A stretch of 12,122 bases of DNA, taken from positions 1 to 12,122 of the forward strand of contig JANNXV010000330.1 of assembly GCA_031409815.1 (NCBI GenBank). Reading direction: 5' to 3'. Shown one piece after another: positions 1 through 6,500 of this stretch. Positions within the stretch are counted from its first letter, which is position 1. Each line of letters opens with the position of its first letter. The notes beneath the pieces were generated by a model. The model saw nothing but the letters and a program-made list of their open reading frames with translations, was not told the DNA's origin and made no database searches. The translations under genes and the position numbers were made by a program. The stretch comes from JANLUX01 sp031409815. Its GTDB lineage: Bacteria; Bacteroidota; Bacteroidia; AKYH767-A; OLB10.

Positions 1-277
1 CGTATGGACACTTTTTAAATACGATGTTGAAACAGAAGAGAAAACGGAGATCTGCGAAACCTTAAAAGGTGTAGAAGATTACTGCTGGACATTTGACGGA
101 AAAATTTTGGCAGCCGAAAAAGGAAAAATTTTTATGTGGGACACAAAAAACGATACGAATCCTAAATGGACTCAGCTAGCTGACTATTCTAAAATTATCG
201 GAGATTTTTATCGCATGGCTTTTAGTCCGCTTGGTAATAAATTAGCTGTTGTTTCTTATAAAGGGCAGAGGCCTTAG
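1..277 (+). CDS. C-terminal fragment of a beta-propeller (WD40/TolB-like) protein
   Basis: The open frame enters from the left edge (first full codon at 2) and ends at TAG 275-277, leaving 91 residues. Two blade-like units are visible. One contains YCWTFDGKILAAEKGKIFMWD and the other contains MAFSPLGNKLAVVS. This 'F(S/T)PDG..LA' pattern followed by a hydrophobic strand is typical of WD40-like (PD40/TolB) repeats. Such propellers usually act as binding scaffolds, and no catalytic residue can be assigned from this piece. The frame ends shortly after the last strand, so the protein seems to finish with the propeller. The N-terminus, any signal peptide and the total length are outside the window. 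The family call rests on pattern only. Confidence 0.6.
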   Translation, partial: VWTLFKYDVETEEKTEICETLKGVEDYCWTFDGKILAAEKGKIFMWDTKNDTNPKWTQLADYSKIIGDFYRMAFSPLGNKLAVVSYKGQRP

Positions 278-281
278 GTGT

Positions 282-369
282 TTTATGGTTTATAGTTTAT
301 AGTTGTTCTATATCTGCACTTCTTTTTTTTCTAATCTTAAGTTGATAATAATAAACCATTAACCATAAA
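282..369. repeat. Inverted repeat built from heptamers between the propeller gene and the oxidoreductase gene
   Basis: Arms at 282-300 and 351-369 are 19 bases each and match at 17 positions, around a 50-base spacer. Each arm is made of AT-rich seven-base units. The left arm uses TTTATGG/TTTATAG units. The right arm uses ATAAACC (351-357), ATTAACC (358-364) and ATAAACC (365-371), and ends one base before the ATG at 373. It could form a weak transcript hairpin separating the two genes, but the arms are AT-rich and no U-tract follows, so I do not call it a terminator. Confidence 0.6.
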
Positions 370-372
370 CCT

Positions 373-1410
373 ATGACAATTATTGTTGGCCAAGGCATAG
401 CCGGTTCATTGCTAGCGTGGTTTCTGATAAAGCAAGGTAAAAAAGTATTAGTGGTAGATGATGGTTTTCTTCATTCCTCATCACGTGTTGCAGCGGGCAT
501 CATTCATCCGATTACAGGAAGAAGATTGGTTAAAACATGGAAAGCGGATAATTTAATTCCTTTTGCTTCGATTTGTTATCGCGAAATAGAGACAGCATTG
601 AATGCAAATTTTTTTCATGAAGTTCCGATACTTGAAATATTTACTTCTGTTCAGCACCGCAACGAGTGGATGGCAAGAAGTGCGGAAGAGGATATTGTAA
701 ATTATATTGACCGGATTTTAAATGCTGAAGAAATTGCAGAAACTGTTCACGCTCCAATAGGCGGAGTAGTATTAAAGCAGTCAGGTTGGTTAAATGTAAA
801 TGCTTTTATTAGTGCAATGAAAAAGTTTTTGCAGGAACAAAATGCTTACGTTGAAGGAAAGATAGAACCCAGTGAAATTGTTTTTGAGGATGAAGTTGTG
901 CGATTGAAAGAATATGAATGTGAACAATTGATTTTCTGTGATGGCTACTCTTCTTTAACGCAACATTTTTTTAGTAATCTGCCATTCATTCCTGCAAAAG
1001 GAGAAGTGCTTACGATACACTGCAAAGATTTGCAATCGAACTATATTTTAAACCAAGGTGTTTTTGTTTTACCGTTGGGAGAAAATCTTTTTAAAGTAGG
1101 TTCTACCTTTAACTGGAAAGATTTAACCGCGCAAATAACCAACGAAGCAAGTGAACATTTACAACAATCATTAAAGAAAATGATTCATGCCGATTTTGAA
1201 ATTGTAAATCACGAAGCAGCAATACGACCAACCACAAAAGACCGAAGGCCATTTCTTGGATTTCATCCGAAACAAAAGCAATTAGGAATTTTTAATGGGC
1301 TTGGAACAAAAGGTGTGATGATGGCTCCTTATTATGCAGATCAATTGGCTTTGCATATTGCAGAGGGAAAAGGGTTGGATGAGGAAGTGAATGTGATACG
1401 TAAACTTTGA
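373..1410 (+). CDS. FAD-dependent oxidoreductase, DAO (glycine oxidase/DadA-like) family
   Basis: A 345-residue flavoprotein of the DAO fold. The N-terminal Rossmann motif is GQGIAG at residues 6-11, and the strand that follows ends in acidic D29/D30, expected to hold the FAD ribose. RVAAGIIHPITGRR at 38-51 corresponds to the second FAD-contacting stretch of the family. CDGY (189-192) and the C-terminal segment AAIRPTTKDRRPFLG (282-296) with GLGTKG (309-314) match the DAO closing FAD site. Family members oxidise the C-N bond of amino acids or N-substituted glycines. The C-terminal half of tRNA-modifying MnmC has the same fold, but no methyltransferase half is present here. The true substrate cannot be read from sequence. 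No signal peptide, so probably cytoplasmic. The ATG directly follows heptamer repeats. A lipoprotein gene starts 38 bases downstream, with no obvious functional link. Confidence 0.85.
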   Translation: MTIIVGQGIAGSLLAWFLIKQGKKVLVVDDGFLHSSSRVAAGIIHPITGRRLVKTWKADNLIPFASICYREIETALNANFFHEVPILEIFTSVQHRNEWMARSAEEDIVNYIDRILNAEEIAETVHAPIGGVVLKQSGWLNVNAFISAMKKFLQEQNAYVEGKIEPSEIVFEDEVVRLKEYECEQLIFCDGYSSLTQHFFSNLPFIPAKGEVLTIHCKDLQSNYILNQGVFVLPLGENLFKVGSTFNWKDLTAQITNEASEHLQQSLKKMIHADFEIVNHEAAIRPTTKDRRPFLGFHPKQKQLGIFNGLGTKGVMMAPYYADQLALHIAEGKGLDEEVNVIRKL

Positions 1411-1448
1411 TAAAGCTGAATATTTAGCAATACCTACCTTTACCAATA

Positions 1449-2093
1449 ATGAAACAACACTTTTTATTTTGTACGTTAGTAATTTTAGCATGTCTCCTAT
1501 CCTGTAAAAAAGTTCCGCAAGACCATATTGATGCAACTATCTTTGTAAAGGAATACAAAACAGGAACACCCATTGCCAATGCAAGGGTTATTATCACCAG
1601 AGGCAGATCGGGTTCAGGTATTGGCTCCAGTATAGTTGAAACTTTATATACTGATAACGAAGGAAAAGTTGATTACAATTCAAGCAATGCAGATAAAGAT
1701 TACATGTACTACGCGGAAGCTTATAAAGAAAAGTATTTTGATACACACAACAATCAGGTTTCAGTAACGAGAGGGAAGAAAAATTTTGAAACCACTATTT
1801 TTATGTATGCAGAAAGTTATGTTAAACTACATGTGAAAAATATTAATCCTTTTAATCTGATTGATTTAATAACAATTGATACTTATTGCCAAAACCTGCA
1901 ATACGCATATCAATTAATAGGAGCAAATATTGACTCTTCTTTTATTTGGTGTGTAGATTGTGATTGCAAATGGTTTGGAAATTATAATTATGCTGCTGCT
2001 TTTACATTTAGAAAAAACAATATTGATTCTACTCTTTTGTATCATTTTATTCCCATTCCCAATGATACCATTACATTAAATGTTAACTATTAA
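1449..2093 (+). CDS. Small lipoprotein with an Ig-like / carboxypeptidase-regulatory-like domain
   Basis: A 214-residue protein with a clear lipoprotein signal: M-K-Q-H, a hydrophobic stretch, then the lipobox L16-L17-S18-C19, so C19 should be lipidated. K20 and K21 follow directly. Residues about 28-105 look like a beta-sandwich of the carboxypeptidase-regulatory or transthyretin-like type: TGTPIANARVIITRG, then a strand with YTDNEGKVDYN, then YYAEAYKEKYFD. This pattern is common in Bacteroidota envelope lipoproteins, where the domain is structural. The C-terminal part (110-214) is not recognisable and has a compact cysteine cluster, CVDCDC at 168-173, plus C147. Function unknown. The gene converges on the M48 protease gene and its stop codon overlaps that gene's stop in TTAA at 2090-2093. 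Confidence 0.75.
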   Translation: MKQHFLFCTLVILACLLSCKKVPQDHIDATIFVKEYKTGTPIANARVIITRGRSGSGIGSSIVETLYTDNEGKVDYNSSNADKDYMYYAEAYKEKYFDTHNNQVSVTRGKKNFETTIFMYAESYVKLHVKNINPFNLIDLITIDTYCQNLQYAYQLIGANIDSSFIWCVDCDCKWFGNYNYAAAFTFRKNNIDSTLLYHFIPIPNDTITLNVNY

Positions 2094-3316
2094 TTTTTAT
2101 TTCTCTTCAACGCCTCCAGTCTCTGTAATAAAGTAGGATGTGAGTAATGAAAGAAAACATATAAAGGATGCGGGCGAAGATTGCTGAGATTGTCAACGGA
2201 TAATTTTTTTAATGCAGATTGCATCGGTTCAGTTTCATAAGTAGTCGCTGCATAATGATCTGCTTCATATTCATTCTTCCGCGAAAGCAAATTCATTCCG
2301 ATACCGAGCAACATACTAACAGGACTGTATAACATTCCGAAAGCAAGCAATCCTAAAACAAAAGAAGTTCCTTCACCACCTAATGCCTGTGAAAGTTTCG
2401 GTGAGTCAATAAATTTTGAAAGCAGGAATAACATAAAGCCGGTTTGTAAAACAGAAAGCACCAATGTTAAACGTGTGTGTTTCTTTTTATAATGTCCAAC
2501 CTCGTGTGCTAACACAGCTACCAATTCTTCTTCGGTGTGTTTTTCAATTAAGGTGTCGTACAACACAATTTTTTTCTTTGCACCCAATCCACTGAAAAAA
2601 GCATTTGCTTTGGCAGAACGTTTGGAGCCATCCATCACAAATAAATTATCCAGTTTAAAAGAAACCTTCTTGCAATACGATTCGATCTTTGCGCGCAACG
2701 AGCCATCGGGTAGGGGAGTGAGCTTGTTAAACAAAGGCAATATCCACGAAGCATAAAACATCACCATAATCATGGTAAATAAACTCATCGCCACCCAGGT
2801 GTAAAGCCAAAAGTTTGGACCGGTGAGTTGATAAAACAAAACAAACATGGCAAGCAAACTTCCGCCAATCAATCCTCCTAATAAATAGCCTTTCAGTTTA
2901 TCCAGAAAAAATGTTTTGAGTGTAATGCGATTGAAACCAAAATTATCTTCAATCACAAATAGTTTGTACAAAGAGAATGGAGTTTGAATAATATCAGCAA
3001 GCAATCCCAGCACTCCAAAAAATAATAACGTGCTCCAAACTAAATCGTGTGTTTTACAAATCGCCCATTTCTCGAGCAAAGCAAAACTTCCCGAAAACAA
3101 GAGTAACAACATCAGCACTAATGAAAATGTACTAGTAAAAAAAGAGAATTTATCATTTGCCCGTTCATACTCCTGCGATTTACGATAACGTTCCTCATCA
3201 TAAATTCCTACTAACTCTTCCGGTAAGTCAACGCTGTAATTTTTCTTATTGAGATAATCGAGATAGCGTTCGAGTGTATATTCAAATAAAAGGATGAAGC
3301 AAATTATGAAGATCAT
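2090..3316 (-). CDS. M48 family zinc metalloprotease, Ste24/CAAX-protease type
   Basis: A 408-residue polytopic membrane protease. The zinc motif HEVGH is at 271-275, with H271 and H275 as ligands and E272 as catalytic base. NEYEAD at 348-353 supplies the third ligand, E349, and the conserved D353 of the ExxxD motif. The N-terminal half (about 1-205) has several membrane segments (roughly 1-18, 62-82, 95-118, 145-164 and 170-192) and matches the M48 N-terminal domain of Ste24. Two further hydrophobic segments (283-300, 320-342) flank the active site, as in Ste24. In eukaryotes Ste24 processes prenylated CAAX proteins and clears jammed translocons. Bacteroidota lack the prenylation role, so a membrane quality-control job is an inference. 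The active site looks intact. The ATG at 3316 begins at the first membrane segment. The gene lies downstream of a large hairpin (3344-3415). Confidence 0.93.
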   Translation of the reverse strand: MIFIICFILLFEYTLERYLDYLNKKNYSVDLPEELVGIYDEERYRKSQEYERANDKFSFFTSTFSLVLMLLLLFSGSFALLEKWAICKTHDLVWSTLLFFGVLGLLADIIQTPFSLYKLFVIEDNFGFNRITLKTFFLDKLKGYLLGGLIGGSLLAMFVLFYQLTGPNFWLYTWVAMSLFTMIMVMFYASWILPLFNKLTPLPDGSLRAKIESYCKKVSFKLDNLFVMDGSKRSAKANAFFSGLGAKKKIVLYDTLIEKHTEEELVAVLAHEVGHYKKKHTRLTLVLSVLQTGFMLFLLSKFIDSPKLSQALGGEGTSFVLGLLAFGMLYSPVSMLLGIGMNLLSRKNEYEADHYAATTYETEPMQSALKKLSVDNLSNLRPHPLYVFFHYSHPTLLQRLEALKRNKN

Positions 3317-3343
3317 TTTTTTGAGATAAACTTATTGATAGGA

Positions 3344-3415
3344 TTTTGTCATACTGAGGTACGAAGTATCTCTAGACACAACTGTAGAGAAGCTTCGTAC
3401 CTCAGCTTGACAAAA
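3344..3415. repeat. REP-like palindromic element (31-bp arms, 10-base loop)
   Basis: Arms at 3344-3374 and 3385-3415 are complementary at 27 of 31 positions and surround a 10-base loop (3375-3384). The core CTGAGGTACGAAG is perfectly conserved, and both arm ends carry TTTTGTCA in inverted orientation. The four mismatches fall in two 2-base internal bulges. The element lies in the 106-base gap between two minus-strand genes, so it could end transcription of the VWA gene or shape the leader of the protease mRNA. The GTCA..CTGAG..GAAG..TCT layout resembles dispersed 'GTCATnCTGAG' palindromes I associate with Bacteroidota and other genomes; that resemblance is from memory. Confidence 0.8.
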
Positions 3416-3422
3416 GGATTTG

Positions 3423-5513
3423 TTAATAGGAACCATTTCTTTTTCTCAAAAACCATTCAATACTCACCAATAAAAGTATAAGTACAAATACAAGCGGCAT
3501 TGTAACAAGGTCTTTTAATTTTTTGTGCTGATACGAAACAGGTTTCACATCTTCTCTTGCCTGAATTGATTTTAAAAGCTGATCTATTTGATCCGGATAA
3601 AAAAGTTGACCACCTGTACGGCTTGATAAGGAATACAACAACTGATGATCAGCAACTGTATTGCTCGTTTCCAATTGCAACGCACTCACACTGAACTCGC
3701 CATTTTGCGCATAGAGTTTATCGCCCAGTTTTGCTTCCGCTTTAAATTTATACTGACCCACTGGAAATAATCCTGCATTTAAAGTATATGCTTTATCTGT
3801 TCTGCTGAAAGTAAATGGAAATTGTTTACCTGAAGAGTTGTTAATTGTCATTCGCACCTCAGGTTCATTCACCAACTGATCACTTTCATTATACAACTCT
3901 GCATCAAATACCAATGGTTCGTTTTCACGAAAATTTGTTTTTGCATTCAAACGAAATGGAGAACGGTTTTCTTTTACAGAAAGGTATTGAACAATGCGAG
4001 TTATTAGTTCGTTGCTTAAGGCATTAGTATTGTTTTCTTTAAAATCATTCAATCTCCATTTCCATAATCCTTCTCCACATAATACACCAATCTTGCGATT
4101 ACCATCCTGCATAAAATACAATAGGGGCTGCTGTGTATTTACAATTCCTATTCGCTGGGTAAGCAATGTGTAAATATTAGATCGCGACTGATAAACACCA
4201 AAAGGTGACATCAACGGAGCGTATGAACCAATTGCATGTTTCAATTCATCACTTAAGTTAAATAGTGAAAAATCAGTAGCAGCAACAGCTTGTGCTTCAT
4301 TTAATTTATTCTGAGCATTTTGAATCTCAATACCTGCGCCTGCATTGTTAAACGAATTTATTTGTGATGCTGCACCCAGCAAAAACCAGGTTGAAATTTC
4401 ACTCTTCTTTAAGTTTTCAAGAATTGATATTGATGCATTCGATTGTGAAGGTAACTGGTACATGATCACCAAATTGTAATCACTCAACCGTCCGTCAAAA
4501 TCTTTTATGTTAAGAACTTTCAGTTCGTAATTCGGACTTGTTTCAATCGCACTTTTTAGCGCAGCAATATCAGGATGTGGAGCACTGGTTAAAACCAAAA
4601 TCTTTTGCTTGTTCTCCACTACTTCAATAAATAATTCTTGTTCGTTGTTTGCATACGTCACCTCATCACTCAACCTCGATAAACGAACCGTGTAATGATG
4701 AATTCCTTTTTTCTTAGCGTCAAGCAACACAGGCACCGAAGTATGAAACTTGTTACCTGCCACCTCCATATTGCGGGTGAACATCAATGTAGAATCTTCC
4801 AACACAGTCAACGTAGTTTTCTCACCCGGACATTGGTACGCATCCACCACCACATCCAGCGGAAACGCATTCCCTAAAAACGCAATACGATTATGTTTGA
4901 TAGATGACAAAACCAAATCTTTATGCACATTTGTGTCGCCCAATGCAATTGTATAAACAGGCACCTTCAAGCCCGAAGGGCCATAAACCGGGTTACTTCC
5001 CTCGTTATATAAACCATCACTTGCAATCACCATTGCACCCACATTGCGGTTGGCAAACTGCACATTCAATTCATCAAACAACGCACTGAAATTTGTTTGT
5101 TTATCCTTAAAATCGAAATCGATTTGATCATTCACCTTGTCGCCAAAAGAATAAGTACGCACCTCGTAATTAGTACCTAGTTCATTAATTAATTTCTGTA
5201 AATCAGCCGAATACTTTGTTTTGAAATCAGCCGAATCCCTATTATTAATCACCGAGGCAGAGTTGTCTTGGGCAATAATAATTACCGGCTTCTCCACCTC
5301 GCGTGTAATGCTTCGAACCATCGGACTCAGCAACAAAAACGCAAGCACACTCACCAACATAAAACGGCAAGCAGCCATTAACCGCTTTTGCCACACAGGT
5401 ACCTCCTCAAAATGGTTTTCTCTGTGATAAAACAGCCATGCATAAAACGCACCCAGCAACAGGCACAATAAACTAAACCATAAAGGAAGCTCTGTAATAA
5501 GCGTAAAACTCAT
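3423..5513 (-). CDS. Large membrane-anchored protein with a von Willebrand factor A-like domain
   Basis: A 696-residue protein. Two N-terminal membrane segments (about 12-29 and 50-66) are followed by a VWA-like domain at about 75-195. Its metal-site residues look complete: D83-N-S85-A-S87 (DxSxS), T140 in TNFS and D166 in ASDG. Next come beta-rich regions (200-300), an alpha/beta segment resembling a glutamine-amidotransferase-like fold (303-385, starting KILVLTSAPHPD), another beta domain (520-610), and a single C-terminal membrane helix (671-688) followed by a basic tail. The body should lie outside the inner membrane, in the periplasm. Similar proteins in Bacteroidota are annotated as VWA-containing or uncharacterised membrane proteins and resemble parts of Bat operons, but no AAA ATPase or BatA/B/D gene is nearby. 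Function unknown. A TATCTTTG promoter element lies just upstream of the ATG. Confidence 0.8.
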   Translation of the reverse strand: MSFTLITELPLWFSLLCLLLGAFYAWLFYHRENHFEEVPVWQKRLMAACRFMLVSVLAFLLLSPMVRSITREVEKPVIIIAQDNSASVINNRDSADFKTKYSADLQKLINELGTNYEVRTYSFGDKVNDQIDFDFKDKQTNFSALFDELNVQFANRNVGAMVIASDGLYNEGSNPVYGPSGLKVPVYTIALGDTNVHKDLVLSSIKHNRIAFLGNAFPLDVVVDAYQCPGEKTTLTVLEDSTLMFTRNMEVAGNKFHTSVPVLLDAKKKGIHHYTVRLSRLSDEVTYANNEQELFIEVVENKQKILVLTSAPHPDIAALKSAIETSPNYELKVLNIKDFDGRLSDYNLVIMYQLPSQSNASISILENLKKSEISTWFLLGAASQINSFNNAGAGIEIQNAQNKLNEAQAVAATDFSLFNLSDELKHAIGSYAPLMSPFGVYQSRSNIYTLLTQRIGIVNTQQPLLYFMQDGNRKIGVLCGEGLWKWRLNDFKENNTNALSNELITRIVQYLSVKENRSPFRLNAKTNFRENEPLVFDAELYNESDQLVNEPEVRMTINNSSGKQFPFTFSRTDKAYTLNAGLFPVGQYKFKAEAKLGDKLYAQNGEFSVSALQLETSNTVADHQLLYSLSSRTGGQLFYPDQIDQLLKSIQAREDVKPVSYQHKKLKDLVTMPLVFVLILLLVSIEWFLRKRNGSY

Positions 5514-5529
5514 AGAAATGTTTGGGCAG

Positions 5530-5537
5530 CAAAGATA
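5530..5537 (-). promoter_or_regulatory. Predicted -7 element TATCTTTG for the VWA-domain gene
   Basis: On the minus strand this exactly fits the Bacteroidota -7 consensus TAnnTTTG. It lies 16 bases before the ATG at 5513, implying a very short leader. I do not see a TTG -33 element at the usual spacing, so the call rests on the -7 match and location. Confidence 0.5.
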
Positions 5538-5562
5538 ATTTTATAGCTGATCGAGTACATGT

Positions 5563-5862
5563 TTATCTTGTTGTGTAATCAACCGGATTCTTATATGCAT
5601 GAATAATGGCAAGGATTACAATGAGATTGTTTTCCTGGTCAATGAAATAATGAATATGATAGGGAAATTGTTTTAGTAAAAGTGTTCTGGTTTTATTGTA
5701 TTTAACCTGAAAACCAAATGGAGATTTAACAATATATGATTTGGCTTCTCGCAGGCGAAATAAAAACTGTCTTGCAAGCGCAGGTGAAATTGAATTGTAA
5801 TAATTGACAATGGATATGACATCAGTTTTAACAGCCGGTCTGTTAATGAACTTGTAACTCAT
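5563..5862 (-). CDS. ParE/RelE-superfamily toxin of a type II toxin-antitoxin pair
   Basis: A 99-residue protein with the ParE/RelE layout: an N-terminal strand (SYKFINRPA), two helices with DVISIVNYYNSISPALARQFLFRL (14-37), then a beta-sheet with the family signature FPYHIHYFID (66-75) and IIHAYKNP (87-94). RelE members cleave mRNA at the ribosome and ParE members inhibit DNA gyrase. The helical region and FPY.I.Y motif fit the ParE-like branch better, but the target cannot be fixed from sequence. The start codon overlaps the antitoxin's end by four bases (5859-5862), so the two are translationally coupled in the usual antitoxin-then-toxin order. The frame is intact and full length for the family. 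Confidence 0.9.
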   Translation of the reverse strand: MSYKFINRPAVKTDVISIVNYYNSISPALARQFLFRLREAKSYIVKSPFGFQVKYNKTRTLLLKQFPYHIHYFIDQENNLIVILAIIHAYKNPVDYTTR

Positions 5863-6101
5863 AAACTTTTTTCAATATCATCAATTGTTTTATCAAAGTC
5901 CTCAACCTTGTCCTTGTTATTATAATAATCATTCAATCTTTCATCAATGATTTGCTTTTGCCAATCCGAAAGTTGCGAAAGATTTTCTGCCTCCTCCTTT
6001 TGTAAATCGCTATATTTCGATTTTAGCGATTGCCATTCTTCTATGGGAATAAATACTCCGGTTGTGTTACCTTTATTATCATGAATGAATTGAAGTGTCA
6101 T
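5859..6101 (-). CDS. Antitoxin partner of the ParE/RelE toxin (addiction-module type)
   Basis: An 80-residue, acidic, mostly helical protein. The N-terminus (MTLQFIHDNKGNTTGVFIPIEEW) looks like the short beta-strand region of Phd/YefM-like or 'addiction module' antitoxins. The C-terminal half, LSDWQKQIIDERL (44-56) followed by DFDKTIDDIEKSL, resembles the W..EI..R.....G....D....I pattern of addiction-module component proteins, which wraps the toxin. It is the first gene of the pair and overlaps the toxin start by ATGA. No classic helix-turn-helix is evident. The antitoxin role follows from size, position and pattern. A TACATTTG promoter element lies about 33 bases before the ATG, so the pair can be transcribed independently of the ORF upstream. 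Confidence 0.85.
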   Translation of the reverse strand: MTLQFIHDNKGNTTGVFIPIEEWQSLKSKYSDLQKEEAENLSQLSDWQKQIIDERLNDYYNNKDKVEDFDKTIDDIEKSL

Positions 6102-6133
6102 GCTTTATTGTTTTTAGAAATATTCTGTTTTTA

Positions 6134-6149
6134 CAAATGTATTAAATAC
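6134..6149 (-). promoter_or_regulatory. Predicted toxin-antitoxin promoter (TACATTTG) overlapping an 11-base palindrome
   Basis: On the minus strand, 6141-6134 reads TACATTTG, a perfect TAnnTTTG match, 32 bases before the antitoxin ATG. Overlapping its upstream edge is the perfect odd palindrome GTATTAAATAC (6139-6149). That is a plausible autorepression operator for an antitoxin or toxin-antitoxin complex, but the operator role is inferred. The palindrome also contains the stop codon of the 62-residue ORF. Confidence 0.45.
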
Positions 6150-6330
6150 TACTTGCAATCATACTGTCAAGATGCTTTAACACATTGCTTAATTTGCCTT
6201 CTCCTGAATTTTCGCTTTGCTTCATTGCAGCAATCAAACCAATATCCTCAATTTGTCGGGCAGTAAGGCGGTCAGCTTTCTTATTCATCTTTTTAAAGAG
6301 ATTGATAAAGTGTGGTTTCGGATTTATCAT
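6142..6330 (-). CDS. Small uncharacterised protein upstream of the toxin-antitoxin pair
   Basis: A 62-residue frame, not recognised. Composition is protein-like: charged, helical, without low complexity. The central part runs LTARQIEDIGLIAAMKQSENSGEGKLSNVLKHL. The ATG at 6330 gives MINPKPHF; an internal ATG at 6288 would give a 48-residue protein starting MNKKADRL, which may be the better start because the preceding 14 residues look less conserved in style. It reads in the same direction as the antitoxin, and its stop abuts the antitoxin promoter. A perfect TAnnTTTG element lies 46 bases before the 6330 ATG. It could be an extra component of the toxin-antitoxin locus, a decayed antitoxin or an unrelated small protein. 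No membrane segment or signal peptide is seen. Confidence 0.45.
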   Translation of the reverse strand: MINPKPHFINLFKKMNKKADRLTARQIEDIGLIAAMKQSENSGEGKLSNVLKHLDSMIASSI

Positions 6331-6375
6331 TCAAACTGATTAACAAATATTCCATACCGCTAAAATTTAGTTTTA

Positions 6376-6383
6376 CAAAGGTA
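6376..6383 (-). promoter_or_regulatory. Predicted -7 element TACCTTTG upstream of the 62-residue ORF
   Basis: Reads TACCTTTG on the minus strand, an exact TAnnTTTG match, 46 bases before the ATG at 6330 in the gap behind the T9SS gene. A TTG lies about 25 bases farther upstream, longer than usual spacing. It supports expression of the small ORF but does not prove it. Confidence 0.4.
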
Positions 6384-6398
6384 AGTAAAAGGTACTCT

Positions 6399-6500
6399 TT
6401 ATTCTGCCCAAGGCGGGCTTTTCATTTCAATCGGGGCTAATATCAACTTTCCGCGTTTCATTCCCAAAGCTCCAACAATGGCAGTTAAATTGGTTTCTTG
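6399..6500 (-). other. 33-codon protein-like frame directly after the stop of the T9SS gene
   Basis: After the TAA at 6501-6503 that ends the sorting-domain protein, the same frame stays open to TAA at 6399-6401. It reads QETNLTAIVGALGMKRGK then LILAPIEMKSPPWAE. This looks more like a real peptide than random AT-rich intergenic DNA. It has no upstream start of its own except an internal ATG at 6461. It may be the remnant of another gene or an intergenic repeat. Sorting domains normally end as the preceding gene does, so stop read-through is unlikely to be functional. Confidence 0.3.

Noticed and set aside
1282..1536. 84-residue minus-strand open frame
   Set aside because: It is antisense to the end of the FAD oxidoreductase and the start of the lipoprotein, both well supported, and its peptide has no recognisable features.
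4695..5089. Several plus-strand open frames of about 60 residues
   Set aside because: They are shadows within the long VWA-protein gene and have no promoter-like elements or protein-like features.
6406..6422. GCCC...GGGC stem followed by TTTT, resembling a plus-strand terminator
   Set aside because: No plus-strand gene ends here; both neighbours are on the minus strand, where no U-run follows. The stem is only four base pairs and lies inside the protein-like frame.
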